64,000 nt of DNA from Acidaminobacter sp. GTDB lineage: Bacteria > Bacillota > Clostridia > Peptostreptococcales > Acidaminobacteraceae. Shown here one piece after another: positions 51,607 to 60,148 of the stretch. The position numbers and the translations under genes were made by a program. Location: NCBI RefSeq assembly GCF_030247605.1, contig NZ_JAOTSB010000003.1, positions 62,001-126,000 of the forward strand, read 5' to 3'. Under the pieces are notes generated by a model that saw nothing but the letters and a program-made list of their open reading frames with translations, was not told where the DNA came from and made no database searches. How positions within the stretch are numbered: position 1 is the first letter of the stretch; the number at the start of each line of letters is the position of its first letter.

Positions 51607-53529
51607 ATGAAGCACGAGAGAAATATTTACCTGAGCAATATGGCGCTGGACGAGGCCATCTCACACTATACTAACGCCTGTGCCAGCGGCGAAATAGCAC
51701 TGGGAGAAGAGGTTGTACCAACCGTGGAGGCGCTGGGCAGGGTGACAGCCGGACCGGTGTTCGCTGCCCTGTCCGCGCCCTGGTTCAATGCCAGCGCCAT
51801 GGACGGGATTGCGGTGAACGCAGCTTCAACCTATGAGGCCAGCGGGCGGCGGCCTGTGGCGCTGACTAAAGGGAAGGATTACATCATAGTGGATACCGGG
51901 GATCCTATTCTGGATCCGTGGGATGCGGTCATTATGGTGGAGGATCTCGTCGATTTGAGCGAGGATCAAGTGGAAATCAGAGCAGCAATTTCGCCTTGGG
52001 ACAACGTACGGCCGGTGGGTGAAGACATTGTTGCAGGCGAATTAATTCTGCCGGCCTATCATAAAGTGACGCCTATAGATTTAGGCGCCCTCCTAAGCGG
52101 CGGCATCAACACAGTGAAGGTCATCCGCAAGCCGCGTGTGGCCATCCTGCCGACCGGCACGGAGATCGTTGAGCCGGGAGAGCCCATGGAGATTGGAAAG
52201 ATCATAGAATCCAATTCCAGGGTGTTTGAGGGGATCGTTCAGCAGTGCGGCGGCGAGGCCATTCGCCTGGCACCGGTGGCGGATGACTACCCGCTCCTCG
52301 TGGACACCGTTCGAAAGGCTGCACAGAGCAGCGACATGGTCATTATCATAGCAGGCTCCTCGGCGGGGACAGAGGATTTTACCTCACGGATCGTTGAGGA
52401 ACTCGGTGAAGTCTTTGTTCATGGCATCGCCCTTAAACCCGGCAAACCGGCCATCTTAGGCAAGATTGGGCATGCTCCTGTGATTGGCGTACCAGGTTAC
52501 CCTGTTTCTGCATGGGTGGTGTTTGACACCATTGTCAAGCCGCTCCTCTATACTATGCAGCACCAGCGTTCGCTTCAGCGGCCAACCACAGAAGCGGTGC
52601 TCTCCAGGAGACTGGTCTCTTCCCTTAAGAACCTTGAGGTTGTCAGGGTCAAGCTGGGCAAGGTTGGGGATCAGCTGATCGCGACCCCGCTGAATCGTGG
52701 GGCCGGCGTCACTATGTCCCTGGTGCGCGCGGACGGGCTGCTTGAAATCCCTCAAAACAGTGAGGGCTTCGAGGCTGGGATGAAGGTCCCGGTGCGGCTT
52801 CTGAGGCCTCTCGAGGAAATAGAGAGCACGGTCGTGGTCATAGGCAGTCATGACCTGGTCATAGACCTTCTGGCAGACCAAATCCATACACAGTGGCCGG
52901 ATGCCGGCCTCTCCAGCGCCCATGTCGGGAGCCTCGGCGGCGTCATGGCAATTGTCAAAGGGGAAGCGCACCTCGCGCCAATCCACCTGCTGGACGAAGC
53001 CACCGGAGAATACAACATTTCCTATGTGAAAAAACTCTTTCCTGACTTTACGGGGTTCCTGATTCGAGGGGTAAAGCGAACCCAAGGCCTGATGATCCCA
53101 AAAGGAAATCCAAAAGACATCAAAGGCCTGGAGGACCTGACCCGCAGCGACCTTCGCTTCGTCAACCGTCAGAAGGGCTCTGGGACACGGCTGCTTTTGG
53201 ATCATAGTCTGAAGATCAGAAACATGGATTCGGAGGACATCCAAGGGTATGACCGCGAAATGACAACCCATATGGCGGTAGCTTCAGCCGTCGCTTCCGG
53301 CACTGCGGATGCAGGCCTTGGTGTACGCTCGGCAGCTGCTCTGTCAGGCCTGGATTTTATCCCGGTTGGGGACGAGTCCTATGATTTTCTGGTGGCGGCG
53401 GCGCATTATGATGCCCTTCCGGTGCAGCGCGCCATTGAGGCGCTCAGGTCTGAGGTGTTCAAGCGGAAAGTCCTGGCACTCGGCGGCTATAGCGTAGAGG
53501 GCTGTGGGGAAGTCATAGTCATTGAATAG
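51607..53529 (+). CDS. MoeA-like protein fused to a PBP-type (COG1910) domain
   Basis: A 640-residue fusion. Residues ~1-400 are a second MoeA unit: NASAMDGIAVNA near 60, PTGTEIVEPGE near 182, AGSSAGTEDF near 253, GVPGYPVSAW near 297. Residues ~410-640 are a periplasmic-binding-protein-like domain without signal peptide: VIGSHDLVIDLL near 417, HLAPIHLLDEATGEYN near 460, QKGSGTRLLLD near 521, and a SGTADAGLGV segment near 562. Such domains are thought to sense oxyanion or cofactor precursors. It sits 32 bases after moeA in the same operon. Confidence 0.9.
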   Translation: MKHERNIYLSNMALDEAISHYTNACASGEIALGEEVVPTVEALGRVTAGPVFAALSAPWFNASAMDGIAVNAASTYEASGRRPVALTKGKDYIIVDTGDPILDPWDAVIMVEDLVDLSEDQVEIRAAISPWDNVRPVGEDIVAGELILPAYHKVTPIDLGALLSGGINTVKVIRKPRVAILPTGTEIVEPGEPMEIGKIIESNSRVFEGIVQQCGGEAIRLAPVADDYPLLVDTVRKAAQSSDMVIIIAGSSAGTEDFTSRIVEELGEVFVHGIALKPGKPAILGKIGHAPVIGVPGYPVSAWVVFDTIVKPLLYTMQHQRSLQRPTTEAVLSRRLVSSLKNLEVVRVKLGKVGDQLIATPLNRGAGVTMSLVRADGLLEIPQNSEGFEAGMKVPVRLLRPLEEIESTVVVIGSHDLVIDLLADQIHTQWPDAGLSSAHVGSLGGVMAIVKGEAHLAPIHLLDEATGEYNISYVKKLFPDFTGFLIRGVKRTQGLMIPKGNPKDIKGLEDLTRSDLRFVNRQKGSGTRLLLDHSLKIRNMDSEDIQGYDREMTTHMAVASAVASGTADAGLGVRSAAALSGLDFIPVGDESYDFLVAAAHYDALPVQRAIEALRSEVFKRKVLALGGYSVEGCGEVIVIE

Positions 53530-53553
53530 AATTGCTTGAGAGGAGTCTGGATC

Positions 53554-54030
53554 ATGCTGACACATATAAATGAAAGCGGCCGCGCCAAGATGGTCGACGT
53601 TGGAGAAAAAGACGAAACCCTTCGGATCGCCACGGCACGCGGCCGAGTTACCATGCTGCCGGAGACCTTTGAGCGCATTATGAACGGCGGCGTCAAGAAA
53701 GGCGATGTGCTGGCTGTCGCCCAGGTGGCGGGGATTATGGGGGCGAAGCGGACCTCGGATCTGGTGCCAATGTGCCATCCTATTTTTCTGACTGGCGTCG
53801 ACATGAGTTTCACGCCAAATGAAGCACAGTCGGCAATTGAGATTGAGGCGGTCGCCAAGACTATCGGCAGAACAGGGGTGGAGATGGAGGCCCTCAGCGC
53901 GGTGACTACGGCGGCGCTGACCATTTATGACATGGTGAAGGCAATGGACCGCACCATGGTGATTGAGGATATCCGGCTGGTGCAGAAGTCCGGCGGAAAG
54001 TCCGGCGACTTTGTTCTGGCGGAAGAATAG
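53554..54030 (+). CDS. moaC: Cyclic pyranopterin monophosphate synthase MoaC
   Basis: Makes cyclic pyranopterin monophosphate with MoaA, first stage of Mo/W cofactor synthesis. The 158-residue protein carries [19 protein letters not shown] near residue 54, [20 protein letters not shown] near 109, and a [10 protein letters not shown]-terminus, matching the family throughout. ATG 53554 follows GAGGAG at about 8 bases; TTG 53536 lies upstream of that site. No moaA or moaE is in the window. Confidence 0.94.
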   Translation: MLTHINESGRAKMVDVGEKDETLRIATARGRVTMLPETFERIMNGGVKKGDVLAVAQVAGIMGAKRTSDLVPMCHPIFLTGVDMSFTPNEAQSAIEIEAVAKTIGRTGVEMEALSAVTTAALTIYDMVKAMDRTMVIEDIRLVQKSGGKSGDFVLAEE

Positions 54031-54041
54031 GGGGCTTTGCT

Positions 54042-54467
54042 GTGAGAGTTACCGGCATCCAGACAAAAGCCTCGAAGGGCTTGCCGATGGTCAGCCGAGA
54101 ATCCGTTCTGCTGATCGAGAACACTGGGCTCGAAGACAATTATCATAGCGGCGGATCCCGCCAAGTCAGTCTTGTGGCATCAGAGGCTTTAGAGGCACTG
54201 AGCCCCTTGGAGGGTACCGGGCTATGCCTGGAAAAATATGCGGCCAACCTGATCACTGAAGCCTTGGACTACGGTCTTTTGCGGCCGGGTGACCGGCTAT
54301 TGGCCGGAGACGCGGTTCTGGAGCTGACAGAGGTCGGAAAACCCTGTCACTTTGAATGCGCTTTATTTCAGCAAAAAAGCGTATGTCCGCTGACGGTCAT
54401 GTCCGCGTTCGCCCTCGTTGTGACGGGCGGGAAGCTCCAGGTTGGAGATGTATTGAGGGTCTTATGA
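54042..54467 (+). CDS. MOSC-domain protein
   Basis: A 141-residue single MOSC domain, related to the C-terminal domain of Mo-cofactor sulfurases. It has NYHSGGSRQVSLVASEAL near residue 30 and the cysteine-rich GKPCHFECALFQQKSVCP near 100, which contains the conserved Cys proposed to carry sulfur. Its place at the end of the tup-moeA-moaC operon fits a role in cofactor sulfuration or handling. GTG start 12 bases after moaC. Confidence 0.87.
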   Translation: MRVTGIQTKASKGLPMVSRESVLLIENTGLEDNYHSGGSRQVSLVASEALEALSPLEGTGLCLEKYAANLITEALDYGLLRPGDRLLAGDAVLELTEVGKPCHFECALFQQKSVCPLTVMSAFALVVTGGKLQVGDVLRVL

Positions 54468-54526
54468 CAAAGTGCTCTGTTGGCTGGTCAGGCTGTGAGC
54501 CATTTTAATGAAGCTGCAATCCGGTG

Positions 54527-54561
54527 GAAGAAGGTGACTAAAACACCCTCTTCTTTTTTTG
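54527..54561 (+). terminator. Terminator of the tup/moe operon
   Basis: GAAGAAGGTG pairs with CACC..CTTCTTC around ACTAAAA, followed by seven T (54555-54561). Confidence 0.88.
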
Positions 54562-54660
54562 CTTCTTCTGTTGCCTTTATTTGTTATGGAAATGTTTATA
54601 CTTTCTCAGAAAAAATGTGGTATGATGTAGTACGAATTTATTGATGAATGGAGAACGATT

Positions 54661-55614
54661 ATGGAATATGTATTGCTGTTGATAGGTTTTCTGATTTTGG
54701 TGAAAGGCGCTGATTTCTTCGTAGAAGGCTCCTCGGAAATCGCGACATTTTTGAGGATTCCACCCCTTTTGATCGGTCTGACAATAGTCGCTTTTGGTAC
54801 CAGTGCTCCTGAGGCAGCTGTCAGTATTTCGGCGGCGCTCAAAGGAACTGGTGATATTGCCGTGGGTAACGTCGTGGGTAGTAACCTGTTCAATATTTTG
54901 TTTATTCTTGGCATCACTGCAATCATTCAACCCCTTGTTGTTGAGCGGCAGACTATCAAAAAGGAGATTCCCTTTGCGCTCCTAGGAAGTATAGTTCTTT
55001 TAGTTCTAATTGCAGATCGTGTTCTGGTCAACGAAAATGCTGTGCTGTCACGTGGGGATGGTCTTATTTTGCTGACTTATTTCAGCGTTTTCATTTATTA
55101 TATCCTGGAGGTTGCGAAGAACAGCCGCGAGCAATTTGAGTTGGATGACATCGATCCATCACCGACGAATATTGGAAAGTATGTGCTTTATACCATCGGC
55201 GGGTTGGTGGCTATTGTATTTGGCGGAGATATGGTCGTAAAAAATGCGATCGTCATTGCCATGGCCCTCGGCATGAGCGAGACCCTGGTTGGCCTTACAA
55301 TTGTCGCAGTGGGAACTTCATTGCCTGAGCTCATCACTTCTGTCACGGCAGCGCTCAAGAATAAGAGTGAGATTGCGGTAGGCAATATTGTTGGAAGCAA
55401 CATCTTCAATATTTTCTTTATCCTTGGCATTTCATCGGTAATTCACCCTATAGTCGTGGACAGCAATATTTTAATTGACGCTGTCATTATGATCATTTCA
55501 ACTGTGATTCTGCTGATCTTCTCACTGACACATTCAAAAATTACGCGGGGCGAAGGTGCAGCGTTTATGTTGATGTATCTTGGGTACATGGCATATATCC
55601 TGATTCGGAATTAG
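54661..55614 (+). CDS. Calcium/sodium antiporter (CaCA family, YrbG-like)
   Basis: Cation/Ca2+ exchanger with ten membrane helices in two inverted repeats, 317 residues. The two alpha-repeat motifs are clear: GLTIVAFGTSAPEAAVS near residue 39 with GNVVGSNLFNI near 75, and GLTIVAVGTSLPELITS near 212 with GNIVGSNIFNI near 247. The Glu in each (APE, LPE) is the ion ligand. It stands alone after the operon terminator; a TATGAT (54621-54626) lies upstream. Confidence 0.93.
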   Translation: MEYVLLLIGFLILVKGADFFVEGSSEIATFLRIPPLLIGLTIVAFGTSAPEAAVSISAALKGTGDIAVGNVVGSNLFNILFILGITAIIQPLVVERQTIKKEIPFALLGSIVLLVLIADRVLVNENAVLSRGDGLILLTYFSVFIYYILEVAKNSREQFELDDIDPSPTNIGKYVLYTIGGLVAIVFGGDMVVKNAIVIAMALGMSETLVGLTIVAVGTSLPELITSVTAALKNKSEIAVGNIVGSNIFNIFFILGISSVIHPIVVDSNILIDAVIMIISTVILLIFSLTHSKITRGEGAAFMLMYLGYMAYILIRN

Positions 55615-55682
55615 TGAAAATTTTAAACTTATTTCTACTAATAATAAGAATCGGATAAATCATCTAACCGAGGGTGGAATCC

Positions 55683-56489
55683 ATGAGTAAGATGTACCAG
55701 CGCTATTTGAATGAGAAGCGGCAATGGCTGGAAATGGTCAGACGGGCGGAAATGGTTGATTCGGGCGGACGGCGTCAACGGACTGAGTCCGGGTCACAAA
55801 CAGCGTCGCTGCCGGATCCGGTTCAGAGGTATCTTAAGATGGCTGGCTTCGCTGACCGACCACTGCCCAGGGCGGGCGAGGTGATCTGGAAAGAGAGCAG
55901 GATCAAGTTTGGTCCAGACAAGCCGTGGACGAGTCTGAAGACCCTTCAGTTCAATGCGACACCCTCACCGGTGAGAATGGCTTACATGACAACCAAAATG
56001 TTGGGTGTTCTGCCCTTTGAAGGCAGAGATCTTTTTGCCGATGGTCACGGGCACATGCTCGGGAAAATCGCAGGCCTGATTCCTGTGTTCGACGACGGTC
56101 GTCAGGAAATTTCACAGTCCGGCGTTGTGACGGTACTCGCGGAAGCTTTTTTGGTACCCGGTTACCTGACTGAACCTTATGTGACCTGGGAAGCCATAGA
56201 CGAGAGGACTGCCAAGGCGAGGCTAACGGATCATGGTCTGACCGGGGAAGGCATCTTCACCTTCAACGACCTTGGGGAAGTGACAACTTTTGTATCCCGT
56301 GACCGTTACTACGCCAATCCAAAGGGCGGCAACGAACGTCAAACCTGGACCGCATATTGTGAAAATTACATAGAAAAAGACGGCATTCGGTTCCCATCTG
56401 TCGTTCGGGCGGCATGGAGCCTGCCGGAGGGTGAGTTTGAATACTGGAATGGCACCATAGACAAGGTGGTCTACGATATTGAGGCGTAA
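55683..56489 (+). CDS. Conserved hypothetical protein (DUF6544-like)
   Basis: A 268-residue soluble protein resembling DUF6544 family members, from LPDPVQRYLKMAGFADRPLP near residue 45, followed by a beta-rich lipid-binding-like region (WTSLKTLQFNATPSP near 82, RMAYMTTKMLGVLPFEGRDLFADGHG near 98). No signal peptide and no catalytic motif known to me. ATG 55683 follows GAGGGTGG; GTG 55674 overlaps that site. It is followed 14 bases later by the GluQRS gene. Confidence 0.65.
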   Translation: MSKMYQRYLNEKRQWLEMVRRAEMVDSGGRRQRTESGSQTASLPDPVQRYLKMAGFADRPLPRAGEVIWKESRIKFGPDKPWTSLKTLQFNATPSPVRMAYMTTKMLGVLPFEGRDLFADGHGHMLGKIAGLIPVFDDGRQEISQSGVVTVLAEAFLVPGYLTEPYVTWEAIDERTAKARLTDHGLTGEGIFTFNDLGEVTTFVSRDRYYANPKGGNERQTWTAYCENYIEKDGIRFPSVVRAAWSLPEGEFEYWNGTIDKVVYDIEA

Positions 56490-56503
56490 AAGGTGGGCGG
56501 TCT

Positions 56504-57472
56504 ATGCAGAGACGTTCAAAGCTGGTGGGACGGTTCGCGCCAAGTCCCACCGGAAGAATGCACCTTGGGAACATCTGGGCTGCACTCCTGGCCTGGCTCG
56601 CAGTCAGGTCCCAAGATGGTGTGATGATTCTAAGAGTGGAAGACCTGGATCCGGAGAGATCCAAGAAAAGTTATTCTGAGCAGTTGATGAAAGACCTGGA
56701 CTGGCTTGGCCTGGACTGGGATGAAGGGCCTGGCTGTGGCGGCATCTTCGCGCCCTATTATCAGAGCGAGCGTTTCGGGCGGTATGACGTCGCATTCCGC
56801 AGGCTCGTTGAAAGCGGTCACGCCTATCCCTGCTTCTGCAGTCGTGAGGAACGAAACGCTGCGAGTGCGCCCCATAGAGGTGAGCAAACCGGGATTATCT
56901 CTGATCCTTGTCTTGAGATGAGTGCTCTTCAGCGCCAGATTGCCATGGACACCAGATGCCATACCTGGCGTCTGCATAATCATGGAGAAGAGATCCGCTT
57001 CATAGATATGAATTATGGTGATTTCCGGCACCGGTTGGATATGGCTCAGGATCACGTGGTCCTGAAGCGTTCGGACGGGGTCTATGCCTACCCGCTTGCC
57101 GTGGTGGCGGATGATGGGGAAATGGAAGTCACCCAGGTGGTGAGGGGGTCGGATTTGCTGATCTCGACACCTGTCCAGCTTTATTTGATGGACCTCTTGG
57201 GATACGAGCGCCCGCGATATGGTCACGTTCCTCTTTTGGTGGATGTCTATGGTCACCGCCTTTCCAAGCGACAAAAATCTTTGGATTTGGGCGCTTTGAT
57301 TGCTGCAGGCTGGACAGCTGAAGGCATTATAGGGTTTCTGGCCTATCAGGCCGGATTTGCGAACGAGACAGCACCAGTCAAAGCGCGTGACCTGCTTGAT
57401 CGATTTAATTGGGGAATTATAGGAACTCAAGATCTGGTGCTTTCAGAGGAGGCATTGGCGCAGGCCAGGTAG
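56504..57472 (+). CDS. gluQ: Glutamyl-Q tRNA(Asp) synthetase
   Basis: Attaches glutamate to the queuosine at position 34 of tRNA(Asp). The 322-residue protein is a glutamyl-tRNA synthetase catalytic core without anticodon-binding domain: GRFAPSPTGRMHLGN (HIGH motif) at residue ~9, RVEDLDPER near 44, CFCSREER near 111 in the zinc-binding region, and a KMSKS variant HRLSKRQKS near 252. Lack of the C-terminal domain separates it from GltX. It starts 14 bases after the DUF6544-like gene. Confidence 0.92.
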   Translation: MQRRSKLVGRFAPSPTGRMHLGNIWAALLAWLAVRSQDGVMILRVEDLDPERSKKSYSEQLMKDLDWLGLDWDEGPGCGGIFAPYYQSERFGRYDVAFRRLVESGHAYPCFCSREERNAASAPHRGEQTGIISDPCLEMSALQRQIAMDTRCHTWRLHNHGEEIRFIDMNYGDFRHRLDMAQDHVVLKRSDGVYAYPLAVVADDGEMEVTQVVRGSDLLISTPVQLYLMDLLGYERPRYGHVPLLVDVYGHRLSKRQKSLDLGALIAAGWTAEGIIGFLAYQAGFANETAPVKARDLLDRFNWGIIGTQDLVLSEEALAQAR

Positions 57473-57515
57473 ATTTTAAAGCCAGCGGTTTTCAAGCGGA
57501 AGGGAGATGAGACAG

Positions 57516-58328
57516 ATGAACAGATTGGAAGAGCTTCGAGCCAAAGTGGACGCATGCGATCAGCTTTTGGCGGAGACCCTGGAAAAGCGCATGGAGATTA
57601 TCCTGGAGATCATGAAGGTCAAAAAGGAATTAGCCGTGCCAATTTTCAGCAAGGACAGAGAACGCGAGGTTATTCAGAAGATTGGAAATTATGTCGAAAA
57701 TCCTGAATTCAGGGAAGAGATTAAAGGCATACACACCCACGTGCTGAGAAGCTGCCGCAGGATTCAATCCAGAAAACTGTTTCCTTATCACATTTCCCTG
57801 GTAGGATTCATGGGCTGCGGCAAAACCACGGTGGGCAGGGAACTTTCGAAGCTGCTGGCCATGGACCAGATTGATGTGGATAAAGTGATTGAAGACCGTG
57901 CCAAAATGACCATCAGTCAAATCTTCAAAGATCATGGCGAGCCCTATTTCAGGGAACTCGAGCGCAAAACGGTTGAGGAGCTTGCCCAGTACAACAACAT
58001 CATTGTGTTCTGTGGTGGCGGCGGTATTGTGCTGGATGACCGAAATGTCGAAAACATGAAGAAAAACGGCGTGCTTATATGGCTGAAAGCGAGCCCTGAG
58101 GTCATTTATGACCGTATTGCCAAAGAAGGCACAAGGCCGCTTCTGAAAGACGACATGTCCGTATCGAAGATAGACTCCATGATGGCTTCCCGTCTTTCGC
58201 TTTACGAAGGGGCAGCAGATCTTGTCATTGACACGGATCATAAATCAGTGGAAGAGGTCAGCATGGAGATCGTTGAGCAGCTGATGCGGCTGGATATTAT
58301 GCGCATGATCGATTTGAAGTCTTTGTAA
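57516..58328 (+). CDS. Chorismate mutase-shikimate kinase fusion
   Basis: A 270-residue bifunctional protein. Residues ~1-85 are an AroQ-type chorismate mutase domain (LEELRAKVDACDQLL, EKRMEIILEIMKVKKE), which would convert chorismate to prephenate. Residues ~95-270 are an AroK-type shikimate kinase with P-loop GFMGCGKTTVG near 100, the IDVDKVIE pair, FRELERKTVEEL near 147 (substrate Arg), CGGGGIV near 169 and a GTRPLL lid near 208. The fusion combines steps 5 and post-chorismate 1 of aromatic synthesis. ATG 57516 has AGGGAG at 57501-57506; ATG 57507 is closer to that site. Confidence 0.9.
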   Translation: MNRLEELRAKVDACDQLLAETLEKRMEIILEIMKVKKELAVPIFSKDREREVIQKIGNYVENPEFREEIKGIHTHVLRSCRRIQSRKLFPYHISLVGFMGCGKTTVGRELSKLLAMDQIDVDKVIEDRAKMTISQIFKDHGEPYFRELERKTVEELAQYNNIIVFCGGGGIVLDDRNVENMKKNGVLIWLKASPEVIYDRIAKEGTRPLLKDDMSVSKIDSMMASRLSLYEGAADLVIDTDHKSVEEVSMEIVEQLMRLDIMRMIDLKSL

Positions 58329-58336
58329 GGATTGCG

Positions 58337-58379
58337 ATTCAAAAACAAAAACCCCGTCCAGGGGTTTTTGTTTTTGAAT
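58337..58379. terminator. Bidirectional 19-bp terminator
   Basis: ATTCAAAAACAAAAACCCC (58337-58355) pairs perfectly with GGGGTTTTTGTTTTTGAAT (58361-58379). It separates the convergent shikimate kinase and NifX-like genes. Confidence 0.95.
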
Positions 58380-58435
58380 GATGTGCCCGGTGGGGGCGCA
58401 TGTTTTCTGGCTATCGCCAGCGTCAGGTTTACTTT

Positions 58436-58801
58436 CTAATGATCGTGACAAGCGTGGTCGTGGGCCGCGCAAGCTTCACCTGAGTCTGCGAGAGTGCCGC
58501 TGAGCCAATTGAGTGCCACAGTTTTGATTTCACCCGAGCAGCCGCGGAGGACCTCTATGCCGGAATTGTTGAGTACATTGACCGCGCCTTGGCCCATATT
58601 GCCTGCGAGCATGACGGTGACACCTTTAGCCGCAAGTGTCTGTGCAATATTGGATTTGCAGCCGCAGCCAACTGGAGAAGGTACTGTTTCTTCAGCGATG
58701 ATTTCTCTATTCTCCGCATTCACAGTATAGACGGTGAAGTACTCGCAGTGGCCAAAATGGCTGTCGATCTTATTGTCTCGGGATGGTAGCGCAATTTTCA
58801 T
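58436..58801 (-). CDS. NifX/NifB-family dinitrogenase cofactor-type protein
   Basis: A 121-residue protein of the Nif-Fe-Mo cofactor binding family (RNase H-like fold). MKIALPSRDNKIDSHFGHCEYF at the start, PVGCGCKSNIAQTLAAKGV near 43 and LAGNMGQGAVNVLNNSGIEVLRG near 65 are typical. The C-terminus is rich in His, Cys and Asp (AAHDHACHDH), likely metal-binding. No nif genes are present, so a role in metal-cluster or iron handling is more probable than nitrogen fixation. GAGGAGG lies upstream of the ATG. Confidence 0.88.
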   Translation of the reverse strand: MKIALPSRDNKIDSHFGHCEYFTVYTVNAENREIIAEETVPSPVGCGCKSNIAQTLAAKGVTVMLAGNMGQGAVNVLNNSGIEVLRGCSGEIKTVALNWLSGTLADSGEACAAHDHACHDH

Positions 58802-58926
58802 TTTGAAGTGCCTCCTCTGAGTTCTTTGTACATAGACGCCTATGGGATATTCAACTTATGTCATTAACAGTATAGCGATAATTGAGTGGAGATACAAGGT
58901 AGGTAGTACATCCTTTTTCATAATTA

Positions 58927-58977
58927 TTGACAATTTTAAAGTGTGATGTTACTATATGATCATTCCGTTTGGCGGAA
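58927..58977 (+). promoter_or_regulatory. Promoter and TTCCG-N5-CGGAA operator of aroD
   Basis: TTGACA (58927-58932) N17 TACTAT (58950-58955), predicted start near 58962. The perfect inverted repeat TTCCGTTTGGCGGAA (58963-58977) lies on the start. Related sites occur ahead of the next two genes. Confidence 0.75.
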
Positions 58978-59027
58978 CTACATATTGATATGTGGAACAA
59001 TTTTAATTTTATTGAGGTGCTGTCATC

Positions 59028-59807
59028 ATGAGAAAGACTATCAATATCCGCGGTATAATTATTGGCGAGGGCAAGCCTAAAATAATTGTTCCCATCATTG
59101 AAAAAGACGAGGTTTCAATTATTGAAAAAGCTAAGTGCATGGTCCATTTTCCTATAGATGTCGTTGAATGGCGGGCAGATGCCTTTAAGGATGTTTCTGA
59201 TCATCAGAAAACCATAGCAGTGCTAAGGTCGCTGCGTGAGATTTTTCCGAATAAGATCCTCGTCTTTGACTTCAGAATACTCAAAGAAGGCGGGGAGAGG
59301 GAAATTTCTCCTGAAGCCTACACGCAATTAAACCAAATCGCTGCAGAAAGTGGTGCGGTCGACCTGGTGGATGTCGCGCTGATTTCTTGTGCTGATGTTG
59401 CAGCGGAGAATATCTCCCGAATTCACAATGCCGGCGTACTCGTTATGGGTTCATATCACAATTTAGAAAGTACACCTGAAAAGGCGGTACTTATTCGGAC
59501 CTTGATGAAAATGCAGGAGATGGGTGCTGATGTATCGAAAATTGCTGTCATGCCAAATACCGCGGATGATCTTCTAACCTTATTGAATGCTACCTATGAA
59601 ACGGCATCCAAGTATGGGGATAAACCAATTGTGACAACAGCCATGTCGCCGGCAGGCTTGCTGAGCAGGCTTGCGGGAGAAATTTTTGGTTCATCTATGA
59701 CTTATGGCGCAATAGGTGAGGCGACTGCACCCGGACAAATTTCAGTAGAACTTCTGGATGACGTCTTGAATTTGCTTCATGGAGATCACAACAAATTCAG
59801 ATTATAA
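59028..59807 (+). CDS. aroD: Type I 3-dehydroquinate dehydratase
   Basis: Converts 3-dehydroquinate to 3-dehydroshikimate by a Schiff-base mechanism. The 259-residue TIM barrel shows VVEWRADAF near residue 46 (Glu/Arg substrate contacts), GSYHNLEST near 146 with the catalytic His, KIAVMPNT near 172 with the Schiff-base Lys, and TTAMSPAGLLSRLAGEIFGSSMTYG near 205. It may serve aromatic synthesis, but its operator is shared with the following catabolic-looking genes, which suggests a degradative role; this is inferred. GAGGTG precedes the ATG; a strong terminator follows. Confidence 0.93.
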   Translation: MRKTINIRGIIIGEGKPKIIVPIIEKDEVSIIEKAKCMVHFPIDVVEWRADAFKDVSDHQKTIAVLRSLREIFPNKILVFDFRILKEGGEREISPEAYTQLNQIAAESGAVDLVDVALISCADVAAENISRIHNAGVLVMGSYHNLESTPEKAVLIRTLMKMQEMGADVSKIAVMPNTADDLLTLLNATYETASKYGDKPIVTTAMSPAGLLSRLAGEIFGSSMTYGAIGEATAPGQISVELLDDVLNLLHGDHNKFRL

Positions 59808-59824
59808 TTTAACCAACATATTAA

Positions 59825-59876
59825 CAGAGGTTATTGTGCAGCCGGTAACAGACTGCACAATAACCTCTGCTTTTTT
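59825..59876 (+). terminator. Terminator after aroD
   Basis: CAGAGGTTATTGTGCAG (59825-59841) pairs over 17 bp with CTGCACAATAACCTCTG (59853-59869), followed by C and six T. Confidence 0.95.
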
Positions 59877-60148
59877 GCTGAAATACAGGTTTTAAAACGT
59901 TTTAATATTACGTCGTTTCGCTGGATGGAATTGAAATTTATTAAGTGGAAAAAAACGTTGACAAAGATTAGTGCTGGTGGTAATCTAAAATCAAGATAAA
60001 AAACGACACAACGTTCCGCTAGGCGGAATGACGTACGCGGAATTAACTCACACAGACCATCATCCTTCTTAATAAAAGCGTGATTCGTACTGGGTGTTTT
60101 TTTATGTTATAAGTTATGCGCCAATCCCAAAGGTAGAGGAGAATGATA
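59877..60148 (+). promoter_or_regulatory. Promoter, operators and leader of the TIM-barrel gene
   Basis: TTGACA (59958-59963) N17 TAATCT (59981-59986); start near 59993. Operator TTCCGCTAGGCGGAA at 60014-60028 is perfectly symmetrical in its arms. A degenerate copy, TTTCGCTGGATGGAA, lies at 59916-59930, 98 bases upstream. The leader then has CACACAG (about 60050-60056) able to pair with CTGGGTG just before TTTTTTT (60097-60103), one mismatch, possibly an attenuator. AGAGGAGA precedes ATG 60149. Confidence 0.7.

Noticed and set aside
52456-53271. 271-codon minus-strand frame inside the MoeA-PBP fusion gene
   Set aside because: It is antisense to a recognisable two-domain gene in a colinear operon, and no independent signals are seen.
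58436-58801. Evidence for nitrogen fixation from a NifX-like gene
   Set aside because: No nif structural or assembly genes are in the window. Stand-alone NifX/NifB-like proteins are common in anaerobes that do not fix nitrogen.
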